25,608 nucleotides of DNA from JBPCRW01 sp050996405 (GTDB lineage: Bacteria > Acidobacteriota > Blastocatellia > Pyrinomonadales > Pyrinomonadaceae), in contig JBPCRW010000241.1 in NCBI GenBank assembly GCA_050996405.1, forward strand, positions 1 to 25,608, read 5' to 3'. The notes beneath the pieces are model-generated. The model saw only the letters and a list, made by a program, of their open reading frames with translations, had not been told where the DNA came from and ran no database searches. The position numbers were made by a program, and so were the translations under genes. Below are positions 14,684-22,033 of this stretch, in pieces (position 1 is the first letter of the stretch; every line of letters begins with the position of its first letter).

Positions 14684-15529
14684 TTAAACCGCGACGGGCG
14701 CGGCGATTTTTCCGTGCGATTTGTAATTTTCGAGTTTCAAATTTTCGTATCTGAAATTTAAAAGTCCGTCTAAGCCCTTAAGATTTTCCGCGTTCTGAAA
14801 TTCCAATTTCGGCAACGAAAAAGGCTCGCGTTTCAGCAATTCTTCGACTTGATTCAAATGATTTTGATAAATATGCAAATCGCCGAAAGTGTGTATAAAT
14901 TCGCCGACCCGCAAATCGCAAACGTGAGCAATTAAATGTGTCAGCAAAGCGTAACTTGAAATGTTGAACGGCACGCCTAAAAAAGCGTCCGCGCTGCGCT
15001 GGTAAAGCTGGCAATGCAGAATTTTTTCGCATTCGATTTTGAATTGAAAAAGTGTGTGACACGGCGGAAGTGCGACCGTTTCACAGGTTTCAGGATTCCA
15101 GCCCGTGACGATTAAACGGCGCGAATTTGGGTTCGTTTCTATTTCACAAATCAATCTCGCAATCTGGTCAACGCCGTTTCGTATCGGATAATCGCCGCCG
15201 AAACTGCGCCACAAATAACCATAAATCGGACCCAAATCTCCTTCTTCGCGCCCTAATTTTTTCGTGTGCGCTTCGTCCGCCCATTCAGCCCAAATATCCA
15301 CGCCGCGCGCGTTTAAGTTTTTCTCGTTTGTGTCACCCGACAGAAACCAAAAAAGTTCTTCGGCGACCCAGCGGAACGGAACGCGCTTGGTCGTGATAAT
15401 TGGAAATCCCTGACGTAAATCGTAACGGTTTTGATAGCCGAAAACCGAGATTGTGCCAACGCCCGTGCGGTCTTGTGCAGGCGTTCCGTTCTGCAAAATA
15501 TATTTTAAAAGTTCTTGATATTGTTTCAT
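14684..15529 (-). CDS. thyA: Thymidylate synthase ThyA
   Basis: ThyA methylates dUMP to dTMP, converting methylene-tetrahydrofolate to dihydrofolate. The protein shows the N-terminal YILQNGTPAQDRTGVGTISVFG, the folate- and dUMP-binding segment WRSFGG...GVDQI, and the active-site Cys in VALPPCHTLFQF. QLYQRSADAFLGVPFNISSYALL and IHTFGDLHIYQNHLNQ follow. From ATG 15529 (MKQYQELLKYIL) it is 281 residues, a little longer than the 264 of E. coli; the extra is in the region after the LKREP phrase and at the C terminus. The frame stays open to 15595, but those residues run into the intergenic region and lack family likeness. ATG 15532 is directly adjacent and equally possible. The unknown gene at 15585 is divergent. 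Confidence 0.95.
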   Translation of the reverse strand: MKQYQELLKYILQNGTPAQDRTGVGTISVFGYQNRYDLRQGFPIITTKRVPFRWVAEELFWFLSGDTNEKNLNARGVDIWAEWADEAHTKKLGREEGDLGPIYGYLWRSFGGDYPIRNGVDQIARLICEIETNPNSRRLIVTGWNPETCETVALPPCHTLFQFKIECEKILHCQLYQRSADAFLGVPFNISSYALLTHLIAHVCDLRVGEFIHTFGDLHIYQNHLNQVEELLKREPFSLPKLEFQNAENLKGLDGLLNFRYENLKLENYKSHGKIAAPVAV

Positions 15530-15584
15530 CATTTGCCAGAAAATTAAAATTAAAGTTACCATATCTGATTGGGATTTGAGAATT

Positions 15585-16049
15585 ATGGAAGACAAACTGG
15601 AAGTCAGTTTTAATTCGCCGCAATGCGGCTGGATGTCAATCGGTTTTGACGACGGCTTATCTGAATTTCACACGACGACGGCGCACGCGCCGCACGAACA
15701 GGCTCTGCCCGAACTGTTGAAAATTTTAACCGATTTGCTCGACGAAAATTCCGCCGAGAAAGAATATATTCTGCATTGGAATCGTCTGCCCGAAGAATTC
15801 GATTTCCGGTTTGTGAAAACAGAAGAAAATGTTCTTTTGGAAATTTATCAGTTTCCGACCGAAGCGCGTTTGGGCGACGAGCGCGAATTGCTTTACGCGC
15901 ACGAAGGAAAAATCAGAGACGTTTGCCGCGCGTTTGCCGAAACTTTTAACCAGCTTTACGAAGACCGCGACACGGACGAATTTGAATTTAACTGGCGACA
16001 GCCTTTTCCGTTTCAGGAATACGAAGAATTTAAGAAAAAAATAAGTTAG
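15585..16049 (+). CDS. Hypothetical acidic protein
   Basis: A 154-residue soluble protein, strongly acidic and aromatic (LLDENSAEKEYILHWNRLPEEF, EDRDTDEFEFNW), without signal peptide or membrane segment. I do not recognise the family. Coding is supported by length, codon use like the neighbours and a plausible start: ATG 15585 with GAG about 5 bases upstream. A TTG three codons earlier is also open. It is divergent from thyA across 55 bases, so the two may share a promoter region. The following polysaccharide genes begin 78 bases later, after a palindromic repeat. Confidence 0.7.
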   Translation: MEDKLEVSFNSPQCGWMSIGFDDGLSEFHTTTAHAPHEQALPELLKILTDLLDENSAEKEYILHWNRLPEEFDFRFVKTEENVLLEIYQFPTEARLGDERELLYAHEGKIRDVCRAFAETFNQLYEDRDTDEFEFNWRQPFPFQEYEEFKKKIS

Positions 16050-16120
16050 CCGCGAACAAACACGAAGGAACATGAAAAATTAAAAGAAAACTTTTGTGAA
16101 ATTTTGTGTTTGTGTGGTTA
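16050..16120. repeat. Imperfect palindromic intergenic repeat
   Basis: The interval starts GCCGCGAACAAACACGAAG right at the hypothetical gene's stop and ends with its rough inverse (TTTGTGTTTGTGTGGTTA). The arms share an 8-base exact core (ACAAACAC/GTGTTTGT) plus flanking partial pairing. It resembles intergenic AACAAACACGAA-type repeats seen in various environmental bacteria. It fills the gap before the next gene and could end the upstream transcript. Confidence 0.5.
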
Positions 16121-16127
16121 AAATTCG

Positions 16128-17114
16128 ATGAAAGAAAAACTTTTAGATTTGCTAGCTTGCCCGACGTGCGGCGGCGACCTGCGGCTTTCTTACGCTGGCA
16201 AATACGAAGACAAGGAAATTATCGAAGGCATTTTGGCGTGTCGGAAATGCCTTCGTGAATATCAGATTGTGCGCGGCGTGGCGCGTTTCGCAGACCTTGA
16301 TAAAATCGAGCAGGACAAAGCCGACACCGCCGAAAATTTCGGCTGGCAATGGACGCATTTTACGCAGGCGGATACGAAATACGCCGAACAATTTTTAGGC
16401 TGGCTGCAACCCGTCGGAAAAGAATTTTTTAAAGATAAAATTATTCTTGAAGGCGGCTGCGGCAAAGGTCGCCACACGAGTTTGGCGGCGGAATGGGGCG
16501 CGAAGGAAGTTGTCGGAATCGATTTGAGCGCGGCGGTCGAATCGGCTTTTCAGGCAACAAAACATTTACCGAACGCGCATATCGTCCAAGCAGATATTTT
16601 CAAATTGCCGTTTAAAAAAGTTTTCGATTACGCTTTTTCAGTTGGTGTTCTGCATCACACGCCCGACCCGAAAAAAGCGTTTTTGTCTTTGGCTTCAAAA
16701 GTAAAAAAAGGCGGTCATATCTCAGCCTGGATTTACGGGGCGGAAAACAACGAGTGGATTACCAATTATGTCAATCCGATTCGGACGGGCTTTACTTCAA
16801 AAATCAGTCAGCCGACGCTTTACCAACTTTCAAAGCTGCCGACGCTTGCCGTCTATCTGGCATCGAAATTGATTTACAAACCGCTCGATAAAACTTCTCT
16901 GGGAAGGAAACTTTTTTATCACGAATATCTGACTCATCTCGGCGGCTTCGGGTGGCGCGAACAGCACAATATCGTGTTTGACCATCTGGTTGCGCCGACG
17001 GCGTTTTATATTTCGCGCGCGGCATTTGAAAGCTGGTGGGGCGAAAGCGGGGCGAAGGATGTTAAAATCATCTGGCACAACGAAAATTCGTGGTGCGGAT
17101 TTGGAGAATTATAA
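16128..17114 (+). CDS. Class I SAM methyltransferase with N-terminal Trm112-like zinc domain
   Basis: The first 55 residues form a Trm112/YcaR-like zinc-ribbon: CPTCGGDLRL and CRKCLREYQIVRGVARF give four cysteines (CX2C...CX2C). The rest is a Rossmann methyltransferase with motif I ILEGGCGKGRHTS, the acidic residue in VVGIDLS, and SVGVLHHTPDPKKAF after motif II. Such zinc-ribbon methylases are common in polysaccharide and lipid-sugar clusters and probably modify a small molecule or glycan; the exact substrate cannot be read. It opens the plus-strand cluster, followed by another methyltransferase 5 bases later. The start ATG 16128 has no SD. Length 328 residues. Confidence 0.85.
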   Translation: MKEKLLDLLACPTCGGDLRLSYAGKYEDKEIIEGILACRKCLREYQIVRGVARFADLDKIEQDKADTAENFGWQWTHFTQADTKYAEQFLGWLQPVGKEFFKDKIILEGGCGKGRHTSLAAEWGAKEVVGIDLSAAVESAFQATKHLPNAHIVQADIFKLPFKKVFDYAFSVGVLHHTPDPKKAFLSLASKVKKGGHISAWIYGAENNEWITNYVNPIRTGFTSKISQPTLYQLSKLPTLAVYLASKLIYKPLDKTSLGRKLFYHEYLTHLGGFGWREQHNIVFDHLVAPTAFYISRAAFESWWGESGAKDVKIIWHNENSWCGFGEL

Positions 17115-17119
17115 AGTTT

Positions 17120-17890
17120 ATGCGCGAAGCCAATCTTTCAAAGCAGATGCAGCAGCACACATATGCGATTATGAATCGTGTCGAAAACTCGCACTGGTGG
17201 TATGTCGGGCGACGGGCGATTTTGGAAAGTTTTCTGGAAAGAATTTCTAACGAGTTACGAATTAAAGTGACAAATCACGAACTGCGAATTCTGGATGTTG
17301 GCTGCGGGACGGGCGGCAATCTCGAAATGCTCGAAAAATTCGGCGCGGCGGAAGGCGTTGATGTCTCGGACGAGGCACTGGAATTCTGCGAATCGAAAGG
17401 CTTGACGGCGCATCGAGGGTTGGCGGAAGAACTGCCGTTTGCGAATGAAAGTTTCGATGTCGTGACCGCGCTCGATGTCGTCGAGCATCTGGACGATGAC
17501 ATCGCCGGACTTTCGGAAATGCATCGGGTTTTAAAACGGGGCGGCAAAACTTTGGTTTTCGTTCCGGCGTTTATGTTTTTGTGGGGCGTGCAGGACGACG
17601 TTTCAAATCACCGGATTCGATACACGAAAAAACAGATTGTCGAACGACTGGAAAAATCAGGCTTTGAAATCGAGCGCGCCACTTATGCCAACTGGACATT
17701 TTTCGCGCCGATTTTAGCGGGCAGAACATTGATGAAAATAACGGGCATCAAACCCGCTTCGGAAAACAACGTCAACATTTCCGCCTTGAACGGAATTTTC
17801 GGAAAGATTTTCGGTGCGGAAAAGTTATGGCTCAGGAATTTCGATTTTCCGTTCGGCGTTTCGATTGTCATTGTCGCTAAGAAAAAATAG
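17120..17890 (+). CDS. Class I SAM methyltransferase
   Basis: This 256-residue protein has NRVENSHWWYVGRRAILESFL before motif I LDVGCGTGGNLEM, the acidic VDVSDEAL, LPFANESFDVVTALDVVEHLDDD and the later HRVLKRGGKTLVFVPAF. HWW-containing methylases of this sort often accompany glycosyltransferases in surface-polysaccharide and glycolipid loci; the substrate is unknown. ATG 17120 is chosen, 5 bases after the previous stop. A GTG at 17090 would overlap the previous gene by 25 bases and add ten residues of unlikely sequence. Residues 43-57 (SNELRIKVTNHELRI) look like translated DNA repeat rather than native protein. No membrane segment is evident. It is likely co-transcribed with the upstream methyltransferase. 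Confidence 0.85.
   Translation: MREANLSKQMQQHTYAIMNRVENSHWWYVGRRAILESFLERISNELRIKVTNHELRILDVGCGTGGNLEMLEKFGAAEGVDVSDEALEFCESKGLTAHRGLAEELPFANESFDVVTALDVVEHLDDDIAGLSEMHRVLKRGGKTLVFVPAFMFLWGVQDDVSNHRIRYTKKQIVERLEKSGFEIERATYANWTFFAPILAGRTLMKITGIKPASENNVNISALNGIFGKIFGAEKLWLRNFDFPFGVSIVIVAKKK
17246..17290 (+). repeat. In-frame NELRI-type repeat inside a methyltransferase gene
   Basis: Two 14-base units, ACGAGTTACGAATT and ACGAACTGCGAATT (11 of 14 identical), encode NELRI and HELRI just before motif I. Translated repeats of the N-Y-E-L-R-I type are familiar low-complexity inserts in bacterial genomes. The insert is in frame and lies between a helix and the AdoMet loop, where it should be tolerated. 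Confidence 0.55.
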
Positions 17891-17948
17891 CGGAACTGAA
17901 AAGAGTTTGCTTGTTTCGCATAAGAATGATTGATTTATATAAAAACTA

Positions 17949-18659
17949 ATGGGAATAAAAATTAACAGAACCAAACCTCGTCAGATTTTAGCCTCTGTGC
18001 TTTACAGACTTCATAAACTGCCTTTGTCCAATCGCGGCAAATTCAAGCTGTTTTTGAATCTTGAGTGGATATTCAACCGTCTGTCACACGAATTGTCTTT
18101 CAAGATTTATAAACCTGAAAATCATCCGATGAGAAAACGCTCGTATGATTTTATCCTGAATTTCATTCAGCCCGAACATCTGGTTTTGGATTTAGGCTGC
18201 GCCAGAGGTGAAATTACCAGCACGATTGCGGAGAAAGCAAAAAGCGTGGTCGGCGTTGACCACAATCAGGAATTGATTGATATAGCTCAAAAAAATCATC
18301 GTCGGGAAAATTTGAAATTTCTCTGTATGGATGCGATTGATTACCTGAAAAACACAGATGAAAAATTCGATATTTTGGTCTTGTCTCACATTCTCGAACA
18401 TATTGACGAGCCGCAGGCGTTTTTGGAAAAATTTAAGAATTTTTTTCGATACATTTACGTCGAAGTTCCCGATTTTGACGGCACACCGCTTAATCATTAT
18501 CGCAAGGATTTGAATTTATCCTTAATTTACTCGGACGATGACCACGTCAGCGAATTCGACCGTTATGAATTACAAGATTTACTCAAGCAATGCAATTTAA
18601 GAATTTTGCGTTCCGATTATATTTTCGGTCTCCAAAGATACTGGTGCGAAGTTATTTAA
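17949..18659 (+). CDS. Class I SAM methyltransferase
   Basis: The 236-residue product has an N-terminal basic segment of about 60 residues and then a Rossmann methylase core: LVLDLGCARGEIT (motif I, 78-90), VVGVDHNQELIDIAQKNH, and FDILVLSHILEHIDEPQAFLEKF. The C-terminal part includes YVEVPDFDGTPLNHYRKDLNL and HVSEFDRYEL, reminiscent of methylases in O-antigen or capsule loci that act on sugars. Specificity is not evident. It begins 58 bases after the previous gene with no clear SD. It is the third methyltransferase in a row and shows no close sequence likeness to the first two. Confidence 0.82.
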   Translation: MGIKINRTKPRQILASVLYRLHKLPLSNRGKFKLFLNLEWIFNRLSHELSFKIYKPENHPMRKRSYDFILNFIQPEHLVLDLGCARGEITSTIAEKAKSVVGVDHNQELIDIAQKNHRRENLKFLCMDAIDYLKNTDEKFDILVLSHILEHIDEPQAFLEKFKNFFRYIYVEVPDFDGTPLNHYRKDLNLSLIYSDDDHVSEFDRYELQDLLKQCNLRILRSDYIFGLQRYWCEVI

Positions 18660-18687
18660 GTTTCACGGAAATGCGCGAAGGCAACGG

Positions 18688-20262
18688 GTGAAAGAAAAAA
18701 AAAGGCGTTTTTGCTTTTGCCTTATTTTTATCCGCCCGATTTGCGATTTCGTTTTAAGAACTGTGATTATCAAACAAATTTCCGTGAAAGAAATTTCCGA
18801 CAAGAATGAACGACAAAGCGCGAACTGGGATTTGCATAACGCATTTCGCAATTATTCGACTTTGATTATTGCACAGGCTGCCGTCGCTTTTTTCTCCTTT
18901 GCGTCAATCTGGCTGACCACGCGCTATCTCGGCACGGAAGGTTACGGATCAATCGTCGCAGTCATCGCCGCTTCTCAGGTGGCGCAGATTTTCGTTAATT
19001 GGACTTGCGTCGCGCTGACTCGCTACGGCGTTGAGGAATTTGTCGAAACCGGAAAAATCAATAATTCGTTTTGGGCAAGAAGTCTGATTTTGCTGCCTAA
19101 TACGCTGATTTTTCTGGCTTTTTCGTTTCTCTGGCTGCCGCTTCTTTCAAGCTGGCTCAAACTTCCGCCCGAAACCGCCTGGTATGTCGTCGCGCATTTC
19201 GTCGTGATGGCTCTCTGGCTTCACGTCCAGAATGCGATTCAGGGCGCGAAATTGCCGCGACTTCAGGGATATTTGCTGGCAATTGAAAGAGCTTTGGTTT
19301 TTTCGATTCTGCTGATTTTAATTTGGAGCAATCAGCTTAATTATCTTTCGGCGATTGCGGCTTATATTGTTTCGCCTTTGCTGATGATTTTCATCGGACT
19401 TTTCCGGCTTCGCAAATTTATTTCGTGGCGCGTCAAATATGATTTCGGATTGCTGAAAAGGATTTTGAAGTTTTCAGTGCCGCTTATTCCCTTTTCGCTA
19501 ATCGGTTATTTTTCGACCAGCTATCTGGATGCGATTTTCATCTCGCAGTATCTTTCCAAATCCGATCTCGGCATTTACTCGATAGGAGATCAAATAAACG
19601 GAATGTTAATGCAGATTCCGACTTTAGCCGGTTTATTGCTGCTGCCTTTTTTTATTACTCTCCAAACCAATAAACAGGACAAAACAATCGAAGCCTATTT
19701 ACAGGATTTTTTACCTCTGGCAACTCTTATCTGGGGATTTGGATGCGTTTTGTTCGCCGCCTTTGCCAGCTATTTTTTACCGCTTGTTTTCGGCGAAAAA
19801 TTCTCGGCGATGGGTTTGATTCTCTGGGTTTTGATTGTCGGCGCGACCTTTGCGATACCCGTTTTAATCGGTTACGCGCCTTTTATCAACACGCGCTCGG
19901 CAACTTATATCGGAATGATCGGCGCGATTGCCGCCGCAGTAATAAATTTTGTTTTTGATTTTTTGCTGATTCCGAGATACGGGCTGGCGGGCTGCGCGTG
20001 GGCGACGGTTATAGCTTACGGCATAAGTTTTTTGGTTATCTTATTGCTTGTTCGCCGGCAATTTTCCTTCAAGCATACGTGGACATTTCAAGCCACTTTG
20101 CCGACGTTATTTGCCGCCGGTTATTTATCGTTTTCGGGAAACCAAACGGCGGCATTGATAGTGGCGTTTCTGACAACGGCGACTTTGGCAATTTTTTACC
20201 GGAAATATATAATTCAAGGCATCGGGATTTTGCAGAATTACAGAAACTTTATTTCTTCGTAA
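18688..20262 (+). CDS. Wzx-like polysaccharide flippase (MOP superfamily)
   Basis: The product, up to 524 residues, has about 12 to 14 hydrophobic helices and the early signature NYSTLIIAQAAVAFFSFASIWLTTRYLGTEGYGSI of polysaccharide-unit exporters. Later come FSVPLIPFSLIGYFSTSYLDAIFISQYLSKSDLGIYSIG and LLIPRYGLAGCAWATVIAYG. Such proteins move lipid-linked glycans across the inner membrane, fitting the glycosyltransferases downstream. The start is uncertain. GTG 18688 has AAGG about 7 bases upstream but gives an odd cysteine- and arginine-rich lead (RRFCFCLIFIRPICDFVLR). GTG 18763 or 18784 would start near the conserved part. The next gene begins 21 bases after the stop. Confidence 0.9.
   Translation: MKEKKRRFCFCLIFIRPICDFVLRTVIIKQISVKEISDKNERQSANWDLHNAFRNYSTLIIAQAAVAFFSFASIWLTTRYLGTEGYGSIVAVIAASQVAQIFVNWTCVALTRYGVEEFVETGKINNSFWARSLILLPNTLIFLAFSFLWLPLLSSWLKLPPETAWYVVAHFVVMALWLHVQNAIQGAKLPRLQGYLLAIERALVFSILLILIWSNQLNYLSAIAAYIVSPLLMIFIGLFRLRKFISWRVKYDFGLLKRILKFSVPLIPFSLIGYFSTSYLDAIFISQYLSKSDLGIYSIGDQINGMLMQIPTLAGLLLLPFFITLQTNKQDKTIEAYLQDFLPLATLIWGFGCVLFAAFASYFLPLVFGEKFSAMGLILWVLIVGATFAIPVLIGYAPFINTRSATYIGMIGAIAAAVINFVFDFLLIPRYGLAGCAWATVIAYGISFLVILLLVRRQFSFKHTWTFQATLPTLFAAGYLSFSGNQTAALIVAFLTTATLAIFYRKYIIQGIGILQNYRNFISS
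18695..18730 (+). terminator. Weak terminator-like hairpin
   Basis: AAGGC (18702-18706) and GCCTT (18719-18723) can pair across 12 bases, followed by ATTTTTA. The stem is only 5 bp and lies inside the longest reading of the flippase gene. If it works, the true flippase start is downstream. Confidence 0.25.
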
Positions 20263-20283
20263 CTATTTAAATTAAAAGATTGT

Positions 20284-21831
20284 ATGTTAATAAAAAATAT
20301 TTCCTTCAAGGCTAATTTTCCAAATTTTCTTTTTCTTGCCTTTGCTCTTATTTATTTGTATCTGCTGCTTTTCCGTGTTCCTTTTACGCCTTTTTTTTAT
20401 GAGGGAGACCAGCTAATTCATATCAATAACGCCCTGCGAATGCTGCACGGAGAAACGATCTATAAAGACTTTATTGAAATCACTTTTCCCGGCACCGAGC
20501 TTTGGTATGAATTTCTTCTATCCGTCGCGGGACCGCGCATAGAACTAATCAATTTAACTATTCTGCTGCTGGGATTTAGTTTGACTTACATCTGTCTTAA
20601 AATTTCCGAACAATTATTCGACAACGTATATAAATATCTTCCCCCGAGCCTGTTTCTGTTTTTTGGTTTTTACTGGTTCGGATTTGATGCCAGCCATCGT
20701 CTGTTCAGCTTGCTTTGGGCGATGGTCGCTTTGTATGTTTTATTAAAAAACCAAAGCAGATTAACGATTTTTATCGTCGGCGCGTTATGCGGATTTTCAA
20801 GTTTTTTTACTCAAACCAGAGGAATTGCCGCAGTTTTAGCCTTCGCTCTGTTTTTAGTTTGGCAAGCCGCGCAAAATAAAAACTGGAAAAATTGTTTTAT
20901 TCAGATAAACATTTTATCTCTCGCGTTTATAGCGACGGTCTTTATTTTAATTTCCTACTTTTGGTTTTCCGGCGGAACCGAAGATTTTTTTTACAATACC
21001 GTTTTTTTCATTTCGCGTTACCGCGCTCATCCGGTCAACAATTACAGCGGATTTTTTAATGATATAAAAACTATTTCAGACGAAAGTTTGGTCGTAGTTT
21101 TTCTTAAACTTTTTTATATGATTACCGTCCCACTGTCATTTTTGTTTTTTTTGATTTGGTACAAACTTAAAAAGAACTCGTTAAATTCTCAAACCCGAAC
21201 GAAACTGATGATGATTGCGCTTTTCGGAGCGTCGCTGCTGCTGACCAATACCTCGCCGAATCTTCTGAGAATTTATCAAGTATCAATGCCTGCTTTGTTT
21301 TTGATAGTCTGGATGCTGGCGGATGTTAAAATTTTAAATAAGTTTATCGCTAAAATCGTTTTGGCGATTTTAATTATTTTCGCCCTGTTTCTTATTACTA
21401 AAGTTCAAAGAGATCCGAGACTTATTTCGGCTGAATTGCCGACGGGCAAGGTAGTATTTACACCCGGAATGAATCCTGAAAGATATTTATGGCTGGCTCA
21501 AAACACCAAGCCGAACGATTATTTTTTTGAATCCTACACGAGAACTTACTTTCCACTGCTTTTGCAAAATTCGACCAAATTGCCTCTGCTTACCGACACA
21601 GGCTATACTAGTCCCGAACAGGTAATTTCGGTGGTGCAGGATTTGAAGGAGAAGCCTCCGAAATACATATTTTGGGATGGAAATTGGGACAAGCCTCCGT
21701 CGCTGCGTAATCAGGGTGATAATTTAACGCCGATCTATGATTTTCTACAGGCTAATTATTGTCTGGAACGGAATTTTACTGCTTACGGCGGGTCGGACTT
21801 TCAGATTTGGGAAAGATGTCGAAATGAATAA
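20284..21831 (+). CDS. Multispanning membrane protein, probable GT-C type glycosyltransferase
   Basis: A 515-residue integral membrane protein with roughly 10 hydrophobic segments. The first loop, after helix 1, carries acidic residues (FTPFFYEGDQLIHINNALRMLHGETIYKDF) and the C-terminal 120 residues form a soluble domain. That layout is typical of GT-C fold enzymes (ArnT/PMT-like), which transfer sugars from polyprenyl phosphate on the periplasmic side. A Wzy-type polymerase is a possible alternative. I cannot name a specific family. Placement directly after the flippase supports a role on flipped lipid-linked sugars. Gene starts at ATG 20284; 200 bases without a gene follow its end. Confidence 0.7.
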   Translation: MLIKNISFKANFPNFLFLAFALIYLYLLLFRVPFTPFFYEGDQLIHINNALRMLHGETIYKDFIEITFPGTELWYEFLLSVAGPRIELINLTILLLGFSLTYICLKISEQLFDNVYKYLPPSLFLFFGFYWFGFDASHRLFSLLWAMVALYVLLKNQSRLTIFIVGALCGFSSFFTQTRGIAAVLAFALFLVWQAAQNKNWKNCFIQINILSLAFIATVFILISYFWFSGGTEDFFYNTVFFISRYRAHPVNNYSGFFNDIKTISDESLVVVFLKLFYMITVPLSFLFFLIWYKLKKNSLNSQTRTKLMMIALFGASLLLTNTSPNLLRIYQVSMPALFLIVWMLADVKILNKFIAKIVLAILIIFALFLITKVQRDPRLISAELPTGKVVFTPGMNPERYLWLAQNTKPNDYFFESYTRTYFPLLLQNSTKLPLLTDTGYTSPEQVISVVQDLKEKPPKYIFWDGNWDKPPSLRNQGDNLTPIYDFLQANYCLERNFTAYGGSDFQIWERCRNE

Positions 21832-22033
21832 TCATTTTGGTTAGGTGCTGGAAATGTGGTTTTTGATTAAAAAATTGAAGCCTTTGTCAGCAAACATCGT
21901 CATTAAAAAGGAAATATTTATTTGCCGGTTGAGGCTGAAATTTTGTAAACGTATTTTATCAATCTAAATCTCGCTAATACAAAATCTCAACTTTTTTTGT
22001 AACTGCTTTGCTGCCATTGAGCCGTTTTTAACT
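21832..22033. other. Non-coding gap within the polysaccharide cluster
   Basis: About 200 AT-rich bases separate the membrane protein from the GT4 fusion gene. I see no open frame of note and no strong hairpin. A promoter for the downstream genes is likely here, but no -35/-10 pair stands out. Confidence 0.5.
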
